64,000 bases of DNA from Sphingomonas sp. JUb134 (GTDB lineage Bacteria; Pseudomonadota; Alphaproteobacteria; Sphingomonadales; Sphingomonadaceae). The stretch is taken from assembly GCF_004341505.2 (NCBI RefSeq), contig NZ_SLYP02000001.1, forward strand, positions 2,256,501 to 2,320,500. Direction: 5' to 3'. A program made the translations under genes and the position numbers. The notes beneath the pieces were generated by a model that searched no databases, was not told the origin of the DNA, and saw only the letters and a list, made by a program, of their open reading frames with translations. Shown piece after piece: positions 19,481 to 30,753 of this stretch; position 1 is the stretch's first letter; every line of letters starts with the position of its first letter.

Positions 19481-20002
19481 TTACGGCTTGGCGGGTGTCG
19501 CGGCCGGTGCCTGGGCGGGCGTGACCGACTGCTGCGCGGTGGCGGTGGCCGGCGGCCCCTTGCTGATCGCAGCGGCGAGGGCCGTCGCGTCCGTGCAGTC
19601 GTTGCCGCACAGCTTCCGGATCTTCGCCAGATTCTCCTGCGCCTTCACCATGGCACCCTTCGCGACCAGGGCCTCACCCTGCCCCCGCAGCGCCCGCAGG
19701 TCGGTCGGCTCCAGTGCCAATGCCTCGCGGTAGAGCCGGATCGATTGCCCGGGCAGCCCGCGCGCCCGCGCGATCTCCGCCAGCACGTTGAAGGCCTGTC
19801 GGTTGCGCGGGTCGACCGCCAGCGCGGTTTCGATCAGACCGGCTGCCCGATCCAACTGTCCGGCCGCGCGCGCGGCCTCCCCCTGTTGCAGCAACGCCAT
19901 CGACCGCGGGTTGATCTGGTCGTCCGGACGCTGGCCGCTCAGCGACGTGGAGATGCTGACGAGCGCCAGTGCAGCTGCCGCCGTCAGAGTGGTGAGGCGC
20001 AT
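19481..20002 (-). CDS. Exported TPR-repeat protein
   Basis: A 173-residue protein with a signal peptide (RLTTLTAAAALALVSISTS) and, after it, tetratricopeptide repeats. These include MALLQQGEAARAAGQLDRA, then LAVDPRNRQAFNVLAEIARA and SIRLYREALALEPTDLRAL, and a fourth partial unit. A Cys pair (LCGNDC) follows the repeats, and the tail is Ala/Pro/Thr-rich and low in complexity. The ATG at 20002 is chosen for the signal sequence; the frame runs open upstream into rsmB. It is probably periplasmic with a protein-binding scaffold role, but no specific function can be named. It lies 34 bases after rsmB on the same strand. Confidence 0.75.
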   Translation of the reverse strand: MRLTTLTAAAALALVSISTSLSGQRPDDQINPRSMALLQQGEAARAAGQLDRAAGLIETALAVDPRNRQAFNVLAEIARARGLPGQSIRLYREALALEPTDLRALRGQGEALVAKGAMVKAQENLAKIRKLCGNDCTDATALAAAISKGPPATATAQQSVTPAQAPAATPAKP

Positions 20003-20036
20003 GATCTTCTCCGTTAGCGTCACGAGTGCACGGCTA

Positions 20037-21218
20037 TCATGCGCGCACCAGCCTCGCGACAAAAAAGCCGTCCGTGCCATCGTGCGCGGGCGTCAGGCGG
20101 CGCCCGTCGCCATGCGGTCGCCCGACGGCGGCTTCGATCGGTGCAACCGACCAGCCAAGGTGCCGGTTCAGGAAGGCCGCGACCTGGTCCCGTCCCTCTG
20201 CGTCCAACAGAGAACACACGACATAGGTGAGGGCTCCGCCGGGGCGCACCAACTCCGCGGCGACGTCGAGCAGCCGCGACTGCACCTCCGCGAAGCGGGT
20301 GAGCCGCTCAGGGGTCAGCCGCCATCGCGCCTCGGGATTGCGTCGCCAGGTCCCGGTGGCCGAGCAAGGCGCGTCGACCAGCACGACATCGGCCCTTCCG
20401 TGAAGGTCTGCCAGCCCTTCGGCTTCGCGCTTGGGGTCGAGCAGCCGGGTTTCCGCGACGGTGACACCCGCTCGCGCGGCGCGTTCGGGAAGTCGGGAAA
20501 GCCGCGCGCGATCGGTATCGCTCGCCACGATCCAACCGCGGTTCTCCATGGCGGCGGCCAGGGAGAGGGTCTTGCCGCCCCCTCCTGCGCAAAGATCCAC
20601 GACGCGCATGCCGGGCTCCGCACCTGCGAGGCTGCCGACGATCTGGCTGCCCGCATCCTGCACTTCGATGCGGCCTTCCCGCCATGCGAGCAACGGCTCG
20701 ACCGGGGCGTCTGTCGCCAGCCTCAGCGCGTCCGTTGCAAACGCCAACGGCTCGCCGCCGATCTCCGCCTGTACCGCGGCGCGATCCGCCTTCAGCCGGT
20801 TGACCCGTACGTCGACGGGCGCCCGCTCCAGGAGCGCAGCGAGCTCGTTCGTGTCGAGTTCGGAAGTCGCGAACGCGTCGATCAGCCACGCAGGCGCGAG
20901 CGCCGCCTCCGCTTCGGGTTCATCCGCCTGGATCGGAGCCGGTCCGTAGCCAGAACCGTCAAAGCAATCCGCCAATTCCGGACGGCCACGCGCCAACGCG
21001 ACCATCGCCGCACGGCCGCTCGCCGGCCGCTCTCCGAAGCTGCGGATCGCTTCGTAGACAAGCCCGCGGATCGCCCGCCGATCCTTCGATCCGGCATAGC
21101 GCCGGGCTGCAAAGAAGCGCTGGGCGACCGTGTCGGCGGCCGCACCCCCGCTACGGGCCGCCTCGATGACGGCGTCCAGCAGGTCTATCGCGGCCTGCGT
21201 CCGCGCAGCCGGTGTCAC
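20037..21218 (-). CDS. rsmB: 16S rRNA (cytosine-C5) methyltransferase, RsmB family
   Basis: SAM-dependent m5C methyltransferase of the NOL1/NOP2/Sun family, acting on rRNA. It has 393 residues from a GTG preceded by GAGGG. The N-terminal NusB-like helical part is shorter than in E. coli RsmB. The catalytic domain shows DAGSQIVGSLAGAEPGMRVV, the SAM loop DLCAGGGGKTLSLAAAM, the motif IV cysteine in DAPCSATGTWRRNPEARW, and the motif VI cysteine in LTYVVCSLLDAEG. It sits in the leftward group guaB-rsmB-TPR. Exact rRNA site specificity is inferred from the family only. Confidence 0.88.
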   Translation of the reverse strand: MTPAARTQAAIDLLDAVIEAARSGGAAADTVAQRFFAARRYAGSKDRRAIRGLVYEAIRSFGERPASGRAAMVALARGRPELADCFDGSGYGPAPIQADEPEAEAALAPAWLIDAFATSELDTNELAALLERAPVDVRVNRLKADRAAVQAEIGGEPLAFATDALRLATDAPVEPLLAWREGRIEVQDAGSQIVGSLAGAEPGMRVVDLCAGGGGKTLSLAAAMENRGWIVASDTDRARLSRLPERAARAGVTVAETRLLDPKREAEGLADLHGRADVVLVDAPCSATGTWRRNPEARWRLTPERLTRFAEVQSRLLDVAAELVRPGGALTYVVCSLLDAEGRDQVAAFLNRHLGWSVAPIEAAVGRPHGDGRRLTPAHDGTDGFFVARLVRA

Positions 21219-21239
21219 GGCAGCACCCTCGTCGCGCGG

Positions 21240-23542
<2,303 letters not shown>

Positions 23543-23619
23543 GGGTGCGCCGCCAGGCGGCGAGCGAGATGGGCTGTCCTCATGGCGCCGTCATGCTAGC
23601 AAAGCCGCTCAATTCCAAG

Positions 23620-23643
23620 CCGGGGCAGATGTCGCTGCCCCGG
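23620..23643 (+). promoter_or_regulatory. Perfect 9-bp hairpin in the leader of the DUF885 gene
   Basis: CCGGGGCAG, loop ATGTCG, CTGCCCCGG form a perfect stem ending 21 bases before the ATG at 23665; the ribosome-binding site TTGAGGAG follows it. No T-run follows on either strand, so it is not a typical terminator. It could stabilise the 5' UTR or act as an operator in the divergent region with the ATP-grasp gene. Confidence 0.4.
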
Positions 23644-23664
23644 AGCTGTCCTTGAGGAGCCCGC

Positions 23665-25482
23665 ATGACCCTGACCCGCCGCGAACTTCTGGCTGCCGGC
23701 GCGGCCGCCGCTGCGACCCAGGCTCTGCCGGCGACCGCTTTTGCCGCCACTGGAGCCGACGCCGCGGCGGAAGCGCTGTTGTCGCAGATCGCGGAATCGC
23801 TGCTGGCGGATATGCCCGAAACGGCATCGGGACTGGGGATCGACACGGGCAAGCGGGCAGCGCTCAAGGCCCGTCTCGGCGACCGCTCCCCTGCGGGTCA
23901 GGCGAAGCTGCGCCAGCACCTTATGGATCATGTGCGTCGCCTGAAGGCGATCGACACGGCGCAGCTCTCGACGGCCACGCGCACCGATGTCGACGTCGTC
24001 CGCACCGCGTTCGAGACTGCGCTTGAAGGCCTCGCCCAACCCTATGGCGACGTCGCCGTCGGGGGCTGGCGCAACACGCCCTACGTGGTCGTGCAGAACG
24101 TCGGGGCCTATCTCGACACGCCTCGCTTCCTGGACAGCGATCACAAGATCGAGACCCGGGCGGATGCAGAGGCGTTCGTCGCCCGGGTTAACGCTTATGC
24201 CGATCAGCTCGACGGCGAGACCGAGCGCCTGCGCGCTGCGACGGCGTTGGGCGTGATCCCGCCCGACTTCCTGCTCGACAAGACGCTGGCACAGATCGGC
24301 AAGAGCCATGCGGGGGCGGTAACCGACTGGGACCTCTACAAAAGCTACACCAGCCGCACCGCCAAGATCGCGGGTGCGGACGCGAAGGCTGTTGCGCAGG
24401 TGTTGGAGCAGAAGGTCCGACCCGCGCTGCTTCGCCAGGAGGCGGCGCTGAAGGATCAGCGGGCAAAGGCGACCAGCGACGCCGGCGCCTGGAAGCTTCC
24501 TAACGGCGATGCCTATTACGCCTGGGCGCTCCGGGCCTCGACGACGACCAACATGACGCCCGACGAGGTCCACGCCATGGGCCGCGAGGAACTCGCGCGG
24601 CTTCAGGCGGAGATGGATACGATCCTGAAGCCGCTCGGCTACACCAAGGGCACCGTCGGCGAGCGGATGACGGCGCTTGGCAAGGACCCGCGCTTCCTGT
24701 TCCCGAACGACGACAAGGGTCGCGAGCAGATCATCGCGCTGCTGACCGACCGCATCCAGGACATGCGCGCCCGCATGCCACGCGCCTTCCACACGCTGGT
24801 TCCCGGTCGCGCCGAGGTGCGCCGTATCCCGCTGGTGGAGGAAGCGGGCGCGCCGGGTGCCTATGGCGGACCGGGCTCGATCGACGGCAGCGTTCCGGGC
24901 AAGCTGTGGATCAACCTGCGCACCACGGAGATCTGGCCCCGCTATGCGCTTCCCACCCTTTCCTATCACGAAGCCATCCCCGGCCATGTCTGGCAGGGCG
25001 AATATACGTTCCGCTTGCCGCTCATTCGATCGCTGCTCGGCTTCAACGCCTTCTCCGAAGGCTGGGCGCTCTACGGGGAGCAGCTTGGCGACGAGCTCGG
25101 TGTCTACGAGAAGGATCCCGTGGGGCGGCTCGGCTATCTTCAGTCGATCGCCTTCCGCGCCTGTCGTCTGGTGGTCGACAGCGGCCTCCACGCGAAGCGG
25201 TGGACGCGCGAGCAGGCGATCCAGTGGTTCGCCACCACCAACGGTTCGACCGTGGAGGAGGTAAGCGGTGAAGTGGACCGCTATTGCTCCTGGCCCGGCC
25301 AGGCCTGCGGCTACAAGGTCGGGCATTCGGAAATCAACCGGCTGCGGCGTAAGGCGCAGCAGGCGCTTGGCGACCGCTTCGACTCCCGCGGGTTCAACGA
25401 CGCGGTGATCATCGGCGGCGGCGTGCCCATGACCGTGCTCGAGCGAAACATCGACGGCTTCGTCGCCAAGGCACGGGGGTGA
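23665..25482 (+). CDS. DUF885 family exported metallopeptidase-like protein
   Basis: A 605-residue protein with a twin-arginine-type leader (TRRELLAAGAAAAATQALPA, cleavage near AFAA), implying folded export to the periplasm. The DUF885 domain fills the rest. A zinc-peptidase-like motif SYHEAIPGHVWQGEY lies near residue 434, followed by FNAFSEGWALYGEQLGDELG with a candidate third ligand Glu, and GQACGYKVGHSEINRLR near the end. This layout resembles gluzincin peptidases, although the HEXXH spacing is altered (HEAIPGH). The substrate is unknown. An AGGAG site precedes the ATG. A short gap separates it from chvI, which may be transcribed from its own promoter. Confidence 0.82.
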   Translation: MTLTRRELLAAGAAAAATQALPATAFAATGADAAAEALLSQIAESLLADMPETASGLGIDTGKRAALKARLGDRSPAGQAKLRQHLMDHVRRLKAIDTAQLSTATRTDVDVVRTAFETALEGLAQPYGDVAVGGWRNTPYVVVQNVGAYLDTPRFLDSDHKIETRADAEAFVARVNAYADQLDGETERLRAATALGVIPPDFLLDKTLAQIGKSHAGAVTDWDLYKSYTSRTAKIAGADAKAVAQVLEQKVRPALLRQEAALKDQRAKATSDAGAWKLPNGDAYYAWALRASTTTNMTPDEVHAMGREELARLQAEMDTILKPLGYTKGTVGERMTALGKDPRFLFPNDDKGREQIIALLTDRIQDMRARMPRAFHTLVPGRAEVRRIPLVEEAGAPGAYGGPGSIDGSVPGKLWINLRTTEIWPRYALPTLSYHEAIPGHVWQGEYTFRLPLIRSLLGFNAFSEGWALYGEQLGDELGVYEKDPVGRLGYLQSIAFRACRLVVDSGLHAKRWTREQAIQWFATTNGSTVEEVSGEVDRYCSWPGQACGYKVGHSEINRLRRKAQQALGDRFDSRGFNDAVIIGGGVPMTVLERNIDGFVAKARG

Positions 25483-25579
25483 CCCCGCGCACGCTCCGGC
25501 GTCACGATGCCGCCGAGGTTGAGCCTCCCCACTCTTTGGGATACCGCCGGAGCATGGCAGCGAAACCAGGGGATCAGCG

Positions 25580-26287
25580 ATGACGGCGACGATCGCGCTC
25601 GTCGATGACGATCGCAACATCCTGACCTCGGTCTCGATCGCCCTTCAAGCGGACGGATTTTCGACACGCGTCTATTCGGACGGCGAAGCAGCGCTGAAGG
25701 CGTTGATCGACAACCCGCCGGACCTCGCCGTGCTGGACATCAAGATGCCCAAGATGGACGGGCTCGAGCTGCTGCGGCGCCTGCGCGAGAAGAGCCAGAT
25801 CCCGGTGATCTTCCTGACCTCCAAGGACGACGAGCTCGACGAGGCCCTCGGCCTCGCCATGGGAGCCGACGATTACATCGCCAAGCCGTTTTCCCAGCGG
25901 CTGTTGATTGCTCGCATCCGCGCGATCCTCCGCCGTGCCGAAGCGCCCGCGGTCGCTCTCGGCGCGGGCGAGGAGCCCCCGCAGCCGGTTCTCGTCCGCG
26001 GACGTCTGTCGATGGATCCGGCGCGCCACCGGGTTACCTGGAACGGCGGCCCGGTGACGCTCACGGTGACGGAGTTCCTGATCCTCGAGACGCTGGCACA
26101 GCGTCCCGGTATCGTGAAGACGCGCAACCAGCTGATGGACGCGGCCTACCAAGACGACATCTATGTCGACGACCGGACGATCGACAGCCACATCAAGCGC
26201 ATTCGGCGCAAGTTCCGGCAGGTAGACTCCGAGTTTGACGCCATCGAGACGCTCTATGGCGCCGGCTACCGCTTCTCGGAGGAATAG
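25580..26287 (+). CDS. chvI: ChvI-type two-component response regulator
   Basis: OmpR/PhoB-class DNA-binding regulator of 235 residues. The receiver domain has the acidic pocket IALVDDDRN (Asp9-Asp11), the phosphoacceptor Asp53 in [17 protein letters not shown], Thr/Ser in VIFLTSKDD, and Lys in YIAKPFS. The winged-helix output domain follows ([43 protein letters not shown]). In alphaproteobacteria ChvI responds to acid or envelope stress through ChvG. The chvG start overlaps its last codons, so the two are co-translated. The family call is strong from full-length similarity and gene order. Confidence 0.93.
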   Translation: MTATIALVDDDRNILTSVSIALQADGFSTRVYSDGEAALKALIDNPPDLAVLDIKMPKMDGLELLRRLREKSQIPVIFLTSKDDELDEALGLAMGADDYIAKPFSQRLLIARIRAILRRAEAPAVALGAGEEPPQPVLVRGRLSMDPARHRVTWNGGPVTLTVTEFLILETLAQRPGIVKTRNQLMDAAYQDDIYVDDRTIDSHIKRIRRKFRQVDSEFDAIETLYGAGYRFSEE

Positions 26288-27827
26288 GGAGCAGGCGCTG
26301 GGCTCCCGCCGCTCGGGACGGGTTTCGCTCACGCCGCGCATCCTGTTCGTCAACATCTTCGCCCTGGCGCTTGTCGCCGGCGGCTTCTTCTACCTGGACA
26401 GCTTTCGCGCGCGCATCCTCGATGAGCGGGTGAGCCAGGCCGAGCGAGAGATTGCGCTCACCGGTGAGGCGCTGCGCGCGGTGGACCCGGAAGCACGTAC
26501 CCGGCTCCTGCTGCGAATGGCCCGCGCCCAGGGTGCGCGACTGCGCGTGTATGACGCCGGTGGCATCGAGCGCTTCGACAGTCGCGCGGCGGGCGTGCAG
26601 AATTTCCGACTGCGGGATCCCGACAAGGAGCCGTGGCAGCAAGATGTCGCACGGCTGCTCGACGCGATGATCGACACCGTCGCCGGCACCCGCCGTGCCC
26701 CGCTGTACCGCGAACGCGGCAAGTCGGACGGGCTGAAATGGCCCGAGGTAGTCAGCGCAGCCGCCACGGGGAGAGGCGTCGCAACCGTCTGGCGCGCACC
26801 GGATCGCTCGCCGGTGATCACCGCCGCGGCGCCACTCGCGGCCGGTGCCACGCTGCACTCGACGGTGGACGCGCGTGACATCGTCCAGACCGTTCGCGCC
26901 GAACGCCTGCGGTTGAGCGTCGTCCTGCTGGTAGTGGCGCTCGTCTCCATACTGCTGTCGCTGTTCCTCGCGCGGACGATCGTGCAGCCGCTCCGGTTGC
27001 TCGCGCGTGCGGCGGTGCGCGTCCGCCTGGGCCGGGCGCGCGAGGTCGTCGTGCCCCGCCTGCCATATCGACGGGACGAGATCGGGATGCTGGCCCGCGC
27101 GATTTCCGACATGAGCGGCGCCCTGCGCGCGCGGATCGACGCAACGGAAGCCTTCGCCGCGGATGTGACGCACGAGCTCAAGAACCCCCTCGCCTCGCTG
27201 CGCTCTGCGATGGACAGCCTCGACCACGTCAAGGACCCTGCCTTGCAGGAACGGCTGATGGCGATCATGCGCGACGATGTGCACCGTTTGGACCGGCTGA
27301 TCAGCGACATCTCGGATGCTTCGCGCTTGGACGCGCAGCTGAGCCGCGCCAAGTTCGAGCCGATCGACGTGGCGGCGCTGCTGGAGGCGCTGGTTCGCCT
27401 GCGCGCCGAACGCGAGCCGGTCAGAGGCGTGCGCGTCCGCTTCGATCGGCTCAGCGAAGGGCCTTTGCTCGTCTCCGGCGAAGGCTCGCGGCTGGAGCGG
27501 GTGTTCGAGAACCTGCTGGACAACGCCGTCTCTTTTTCGCCGGACGATGGACTCGTCACCGTGTCGGCGGTCGCCGAGGACAGCTCGATCGTGGTTCGCG
27601 TGGAGGACGAGGGTCCCGGCGTGCCCGAGGAAGCGCGGGACGCGATCTTCCGCCGCTTCCACTCGGTCCGTCCGGCCAGCGAGGCTTTCGGCACCCACTC
27701 GGGCCTGGGCCTTGCCATCGCACGCACCATTGTCGAAGGGCATGGAGGCATGATCGCCGTCGAATCCCGAGAAGACCGCCTGAGTGGTGCCCGCTTCGTC
27801 GTCCGCCTGCCGCAGGTCGCGGCGTGA
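26256..27827 (+). CDS. chvG: ChvG-type sensor histidine kinase
   Basis: Inner-membrane sensor kinase paired with ChvI. The ATG at 26256 gives 523 residues and overlaps chvI by 32 bases; a TTG at 26235 is the alternative. TM1 is [20 protein letters not shown] and a periplasmic sensor domain of about 190 residues follows. TM2 is [19 protein letters not shown], then a HAMP region. The dimerisation helix holds the phosphoacceptor His306 in [18 protein letters not shown]. The ATPase domain has N ([12 protein letters not shown]), G1 ([12 protein letters not shown]) and G2 ([11 protein letters not shown]) boxes. Downstream hprK begins at its stop codon. Confidence 0.92.
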   Translation: MAPATASRRNREQALGSRRSGRVSLTPRILFVNIFALALVAGGFFYLDSFRARILDERVSQAEREIALTGEALRAVDPEARTRLLLRMARAQGARLRVYDAGGIERFDSRAAGVQNFRLRDPDKEPWQQDVARLLDAMIDTVAGTRRAPLYRERGKSDGLKWPEVVSAAATGRGVATVWRAPDRSPVITAAAPLAAGATLHSTVDARDIVQTVRAERLRLSVVLLVVALVSILLSLFLARTIVQPLRLLARAAVRVRLGRAREVVVPRLPYRRDEIGMLARAISDMSGALRARIDATEAFAADVTHELKNPLASLRSAMDSLDHVKDPALQERLMAIMRDDVHRLDRLISDISDASRLDAQLSRAKFEPIDVAALLEALVRLRAEREPVRGVRVRFDRLSEGPLLVSGEGSRLERVFENLLDNAVSFSPDDGLVTVSAVAEDSSIVVRVEDEGPGVPEEARDAIFRRFHSVRPASEAFGTHSGLGLAIARTIVEGHGGMIAVESREDRLSGARFVVRLPQVAA

Positions 27828-28255
27828 TGCCGGCTGCGGAGACACTCCACGCCTGCTGTGTCGCCATCGACGGCCGTGGCGTGCTGATCGAAGGACAGTC
27901 GGGCGCTGGCAAGTCCGACCTGACGCTCCGGCTCGTGGATCGCGGCGCCGAGCTGGTCAGCGACGACTATACGGTGCTCGAGGTGCAGGAAGCCCGCCTG
28001 ATCGGTCGCGCACCGGAACGAATTGCGGGGCGGATCGAAGTGCGCGGGATCGGCATTGTCTCTCTGCCCTTCCGGAACGAGGTACCCGTCGCCATGATGG
28101 TCCGCATCGAGCCCACGCCAGAGCGGCTGCCGGAACGCCCGGAGCAGCGCTGCATCGCCGGTATAAAAATCCCGCTCGTGGCGCTTCCTGCCCTCGAGCC
28201 CTCAGCACCGATCAAAGTGGAACTCGCCCTTCGCATGTTCGCGGGCGCTGCATGA
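27827..28255 (+). CDS. hprK: Short HPr kinase/phosphorylase (catalytic domain only)
   Basis: Phosphorylates or dephosphorylates HPr on its regulatory serine. At 142 residues it is the short alphaproteobacterial form, lacking the N-terminal domain of Firmicutes HprK. The P-loop is IEGQSGAGKSDLTLRLVDRG (about residues 20-39). LVSDDYTVL and the family signature around IEVRGIGIVSLPFRNEV follow. The ATG at 27827 overlaps the chvG stop; a GTG at 27824 is the alternative. The 3' end overlaps rapZ (ATGA). Its likely substrate, HPr with the Ser48 region, is encoded 1.3 kb downstream in the same unit. Confidence 0.9.
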   Translation: MPAAETLHACCVAIDGRGVLIEGQSGAGKSDLTLRLVDRGAELVSDDYTVLEVQEARLIGRAPERIAGRIEVRGIGIVSLPFRNEVPVAMMVRIEPTPERLPERPEQRCIAGIKIPLVALPALEPSAPIKVELALRMFAGAA

Positions 28256-29175
28256 GCGCGCGGAACGAGCCTCAGCGCATTCTTCTCGTCACCGGCCTGT
28301 CCGGCGCGGGCAAGTCGACCGTGCTCAAGACGCTTGAGGATCTCGGGTGGGAAGTGGTCGACAACCTGCCGCTGCTGCTGCTCGATCGCCTCCTCGCGAC
28401 CGAACAGCCGGTCACCCACCGCGAAGGCGGTCAGCCGCTGGCCATCGGCATCGGTTCGCGCACTCGCGGCTTCGACGCGGAGAGCATCGTCCGCCGCATC
28501 AAGCTCCTGAACGAGGAAGGCGGCCGCGACATCGGCACCCTGTTTCTCGACTGTGCCAGCACCGAACTGGAGCGCCGCTATGCGGAGACTCGGCGGCGGC
28601 ACCCGCTCGCGCTCGATCGGCCGGCGAGCGACGGCATCGCGCGGGAGCGGGAGCTGCTGGCGCCACTGCGCCGCTGGGCGAGCCAGCTCGTCGACACCAC
28701 CGACATGTCCGCGGCCGATCTGGCGCAGCAGGTCCGCGTCACTTATTCGATCCCGGGCCACGGCGAGCCGACGCTGTCGGTGCTTTCGTTCGGGTTCGCA
28801 CGGGGACTGCCGCGCAACGCCGACATCGTCCTGGACATGCGCTTCCTGCAAAATCCCCATTGGGTGCCGGAATTGCGCCCCGGAACGGGACAGGACGCCG
28901 ACGTTGCCGCCTATGTGGCGGAGGATCCGGCCTATCCAGCGGCGATGCAGGCGATCGAGACGCTGCTGGGCACCCTCCTCCCGCGCTACCGCGCCGAAGG
29001 AAAGGCCTATGTTACGGTCGCGTTCGGGTGTACCGGGGGGCGACACCGTTCGGTCCACGTCGCAGAACGGATGGCGTCATGGTTGCGCGACGCAGGATTT
29101 TCGCCCACGGTGACCCACCGCGATCTGGGAACAATTCCCCAGAACTCGCTGGAGGATGCACCGCAGGCTCCATGA
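28252..29175 (+). CDS. rapZ: RapZ family RNA-binding/nucleotide-binding protein (YvcJ/YhbJ)
   Basis: P-loop protein of 307 residues. In enterobacteria RapZ guides RNase E to a small RNA controlling glucosamine-6-phosphate synthase; the alphaproteobacterial role is less defined. Walker A is VTGLSGAGKSTVLKTLEDLG (G15-S22). The N-domain continues with EVVDNLPLLLLDRL and GIGSRTRGFD. The conserved C-domain carries SFGFARGLPRNADIVLDMRF, NPHWVPELRP and the near-terminal GCTGGRHRSVHVAE. The start overlaps the hprK stop (ATGA). The hprK-rapZ-EIIA-HPr order is typical of this class. Confidence 0.94.
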   Translation: MSARNEPQRILLVTGLSGAGKSTVLKTLEDLGWEVVDNLPLLLLDRLLATEQPVTHREGGQPLAIGIGSRTRGFDAESIVRRIKLLNEEGGRDIGTLFLDCASTELERRYAETRRRHPLALDRPASDGIARERELLAPLRRWASQLVDTTDMSAADLAQQVRVTYSIPGHGEPTLSVLSFGFARGLPRNADIVLDMRFLQNPHWVPELRPGTGQDADVAAYVAEDPAYPAAMQAIETLLGTLLPRYRAEGKAYVTVAFGCTGGRHRSVHVAERMASWLRDAGFSPTVTHRDLGTIPQNSLEDAPQAP

Positions 29176-29197
29176 ATCGCTCGGGGGCTCGAGAGAA

Positions 29198-29605
29198 ATG
29201 ATCGGCTTGGTACTCGTGACGCACGGGCGGCTCGCAGAAGAGTTCGTCGTCGCGATGGAGCATGTCGTCGGCCGGCAGGAACGGATCGCAACCGTCTGCA
29301 TCGGCCCGGAAGACGACATGGAAGAACGCCGCGCGGACATCGCGCACGGCATCGAGGAAGTGAACGACGGCAACGGCGTGATCGTGCTGACCGACCTGTT
29401 CGGCGGCACCCCGTCGAACCTCGCCATTTCGCTGATGGAGACGGGACGGATCGAGGTGATCGCCGGCATCAACCTGCCGATGCTGATTCGCCTCGGCGGT
29501 GCGCGCAAGACGATGAAGGTCGTCGAGGCCGTGGCGGCCGCGCGCGACGCCGGCCGCAAGTATATCTCCGTCGCCTCTGAAGTGCTTGGGGAAGCTGCTG
29601 CATGA
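29198..29605 (+). CDS. Mannose-type PTS EIIA protein
   Basis: A 135-residue single-domain EIIA of the mannose family, probably a regulatory phosphocarrier rather than part of a sugar transporter, since no EIIB, EIIC or EIID is near. The phosphorylatable His is His9 in GLVLVTHGRLAEEF. VIVLTDLFGGTPSNLAISLM and INLPMLIRLGG are the conserved loops. The ATG at 29198 follows GAGAG; an upstream extension overlapping rapZ is unlikely to be coding. Its stop overlaps the HPr start (ATGA). Phosphate probably comes through the adjacent HPr from an enzyme I encoded elsewhere. Confidence 0.9.
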   Translation: MIGLVLVTHGRLAEEFVVAMEHVVGRQERIATVCIGPEDDMEERRADIAHGIEEVNDGNGVIVLTDLFGGTPSNLAISLMETGRIEVIAGINLPMLIRLGGARKTMKVVEAVAAARDAGRKYISVASEVLGEAAA

Positions 29606-29874
29606 GCGAGGTCCGCCGTGAGGTCCGCATCGCCAACCGGCGCGGCCTGCATGCCCGTGCCAGCGCGAAGTTCGTGACCCTGGCCTCGAGCCAGCCGATC
29701 CCGCTTACGGTGGAAAAGGACGGCTCGCAGGTTACCGCCACCTCGATCATGGGCCTGATGATGCTGGGCGCGGCCATGGGCGACACGATCGTGATCAGCG
29801 CCACCGGACCGGAGGCCGATCGGGTGGTCGGTGAGATGGTCGCCCTCGTCGAGGATCGTTTCGGCGAGGATTGA
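29602..29874 (+). CDS. ptsH: HPr phosphocarrier protein
   Basis: Small phosphocarrier of 90 residues. The active-site histidine is His17 in NRRGLHARASAKFV. The regulatory serine region is ATSIMGLMMLGAAMGD, with Ser48 the expected HprK target. The rest follows the HPr fold (GDTIVISATGPEADRVV). Its start overlaps the EIIA stop. The pairing of HPr with HprK, RapZ and EIIA in one unit, with no sugar permease, points to a regulatory phosphotransfer chain. No enzyme I is present in the window. Confidence 0.95.
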   Translation: MSEVRREVRIANRRGLHARASAKFVTLASSQPIPLTVEKDGSQVTATSIMGLMMLGAAMGDTIVISATGPEADRVVGEMVALVEDRFGED

Positions 29875-29891
29875 TCCTCGCTCCTGCCGCC

Positions 29892-30704
29892 ATGCCCAGA
29901 GAAATCACCGCCTATTCGAACCCGCTGGTGAAGCGGGTCCGCACCCTTCGCGACAAGAAGCACCGTCGGGACGAGGGGCTCTTCCTGGCCGAGGGGCTCC
30001 GCATCCTGACGGAGGCGCGGGAAGCCGGCCACCTGCCGCGCTACCTGTTCTACACGCGCGCGAGTGCCGACCATGCGCTGGTTCGGTCACTGGTCGCCGC
30101 CTGTGAAGCTGCGGGCGGCGAGGCGATCGAAACGAATGCTGACATCCTTTCCAAGCTTTCGGGCAAGGACAATCCGGGTGCGGTGCTCGGCGTCTATGAC
30201 GAATTGCCGACTGCGCTCGATCGACTGGATCGCAACACCGCCCCCCTGTGGCTCGTGGCCGAGCGGCTCCGGGATCCGGGCAACCTGGGTACGATCCTGC
30301 GAACGGCGGATGCGACCGGCGCAGGCGGCGTGATCCTGCTCGACGACTGCGTCGACCCCTTCTCGGTCGAAGCCGTGCGGGCGAGCATGGGCGCGATCTT
30401 CACCGTGCCGTTCGCGCGTGCGCGATGGGACGAGTTCCGCGATTGGCTGCGCTCGGGTCCCGGCCAACTGGTCGGGCTCAGTCTCGACACGCAGCATGAC
30501 TACCGCACGCCGGCCTATCAGGCGCCGACATTCCTGCTGACGGGCAACGAGGCCCAGGGAATGCCCGACTTCATGGCGGCGGAATGCGACCTGCTGGTCA
30601 AGATCCCGATGCGGGGCAAGGCCGACAGCCTCAACGCGGCCGTCGCAACCGCCGTGATGGCCTACACCGTACTGGATCGGCTGGAGCAGCCGCCGACCCG
30701 CTGA
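29892..30704 (+). CDS. TrmH/SpoU-family RNA 2'-O-methyltransferase
   Basis: SAM-dependent knotted methyltransferase on rRNA or tRNA, 270 residues from the ATG at 29892; a TTG at 29871 is possible. The N-terminal substrate-binding part is YSNPLVKRVRTLRDKKHRRD and GLFLAEGLRILTEARE. The SPOUT domain has motif 1 around LRDPGNLGTILRTADATGAGG and motif 2 around VRASMGAIFTVPF. Motif 3 is IPMRGKADSLNAAVATAVM. The exact target nucleotide is not predictable. It begins 17 bases after HPr and may be the last gene of the chvI unit. It converges on rmuC. Confidence 0.88.
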   Translation: MPREITAYSNPLVKRVRTLRDKKHRRDEGLFLAEGLRILTEAREAGHLPRYLFYTRASADHALVRSLVAACEAAGGEAIETNADILSKLSGKDNPGAVLGVYDELPTALDRLDRNTAPLWLVAERLRDPGNLGTILRTADATGAGGVILLDDCVDPFSVEAVRASMGAIFTVPFARARWDEFRDWLRSGPGQLVGLSLDTQHDYRTPAYQAPTFLLTGNEAQGMPDFMAAECDLLVKIPMRGKADSLNAAVATAVMAYTVLDRLEQPPTR

Positions 30705-30753
30705 TCGCCTGCCGATGTGCCGCCGGCGACACCGGCAGCACGTCGGAAGCACG

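Noticed and set aside
23596..25620. A 674-codon minus-strand frame opposite the DUF885 gene
   Set aside because: The + strand frame has a Tat leader, ribosome-binding site and peptidase-like motif; the opposite frame has none.
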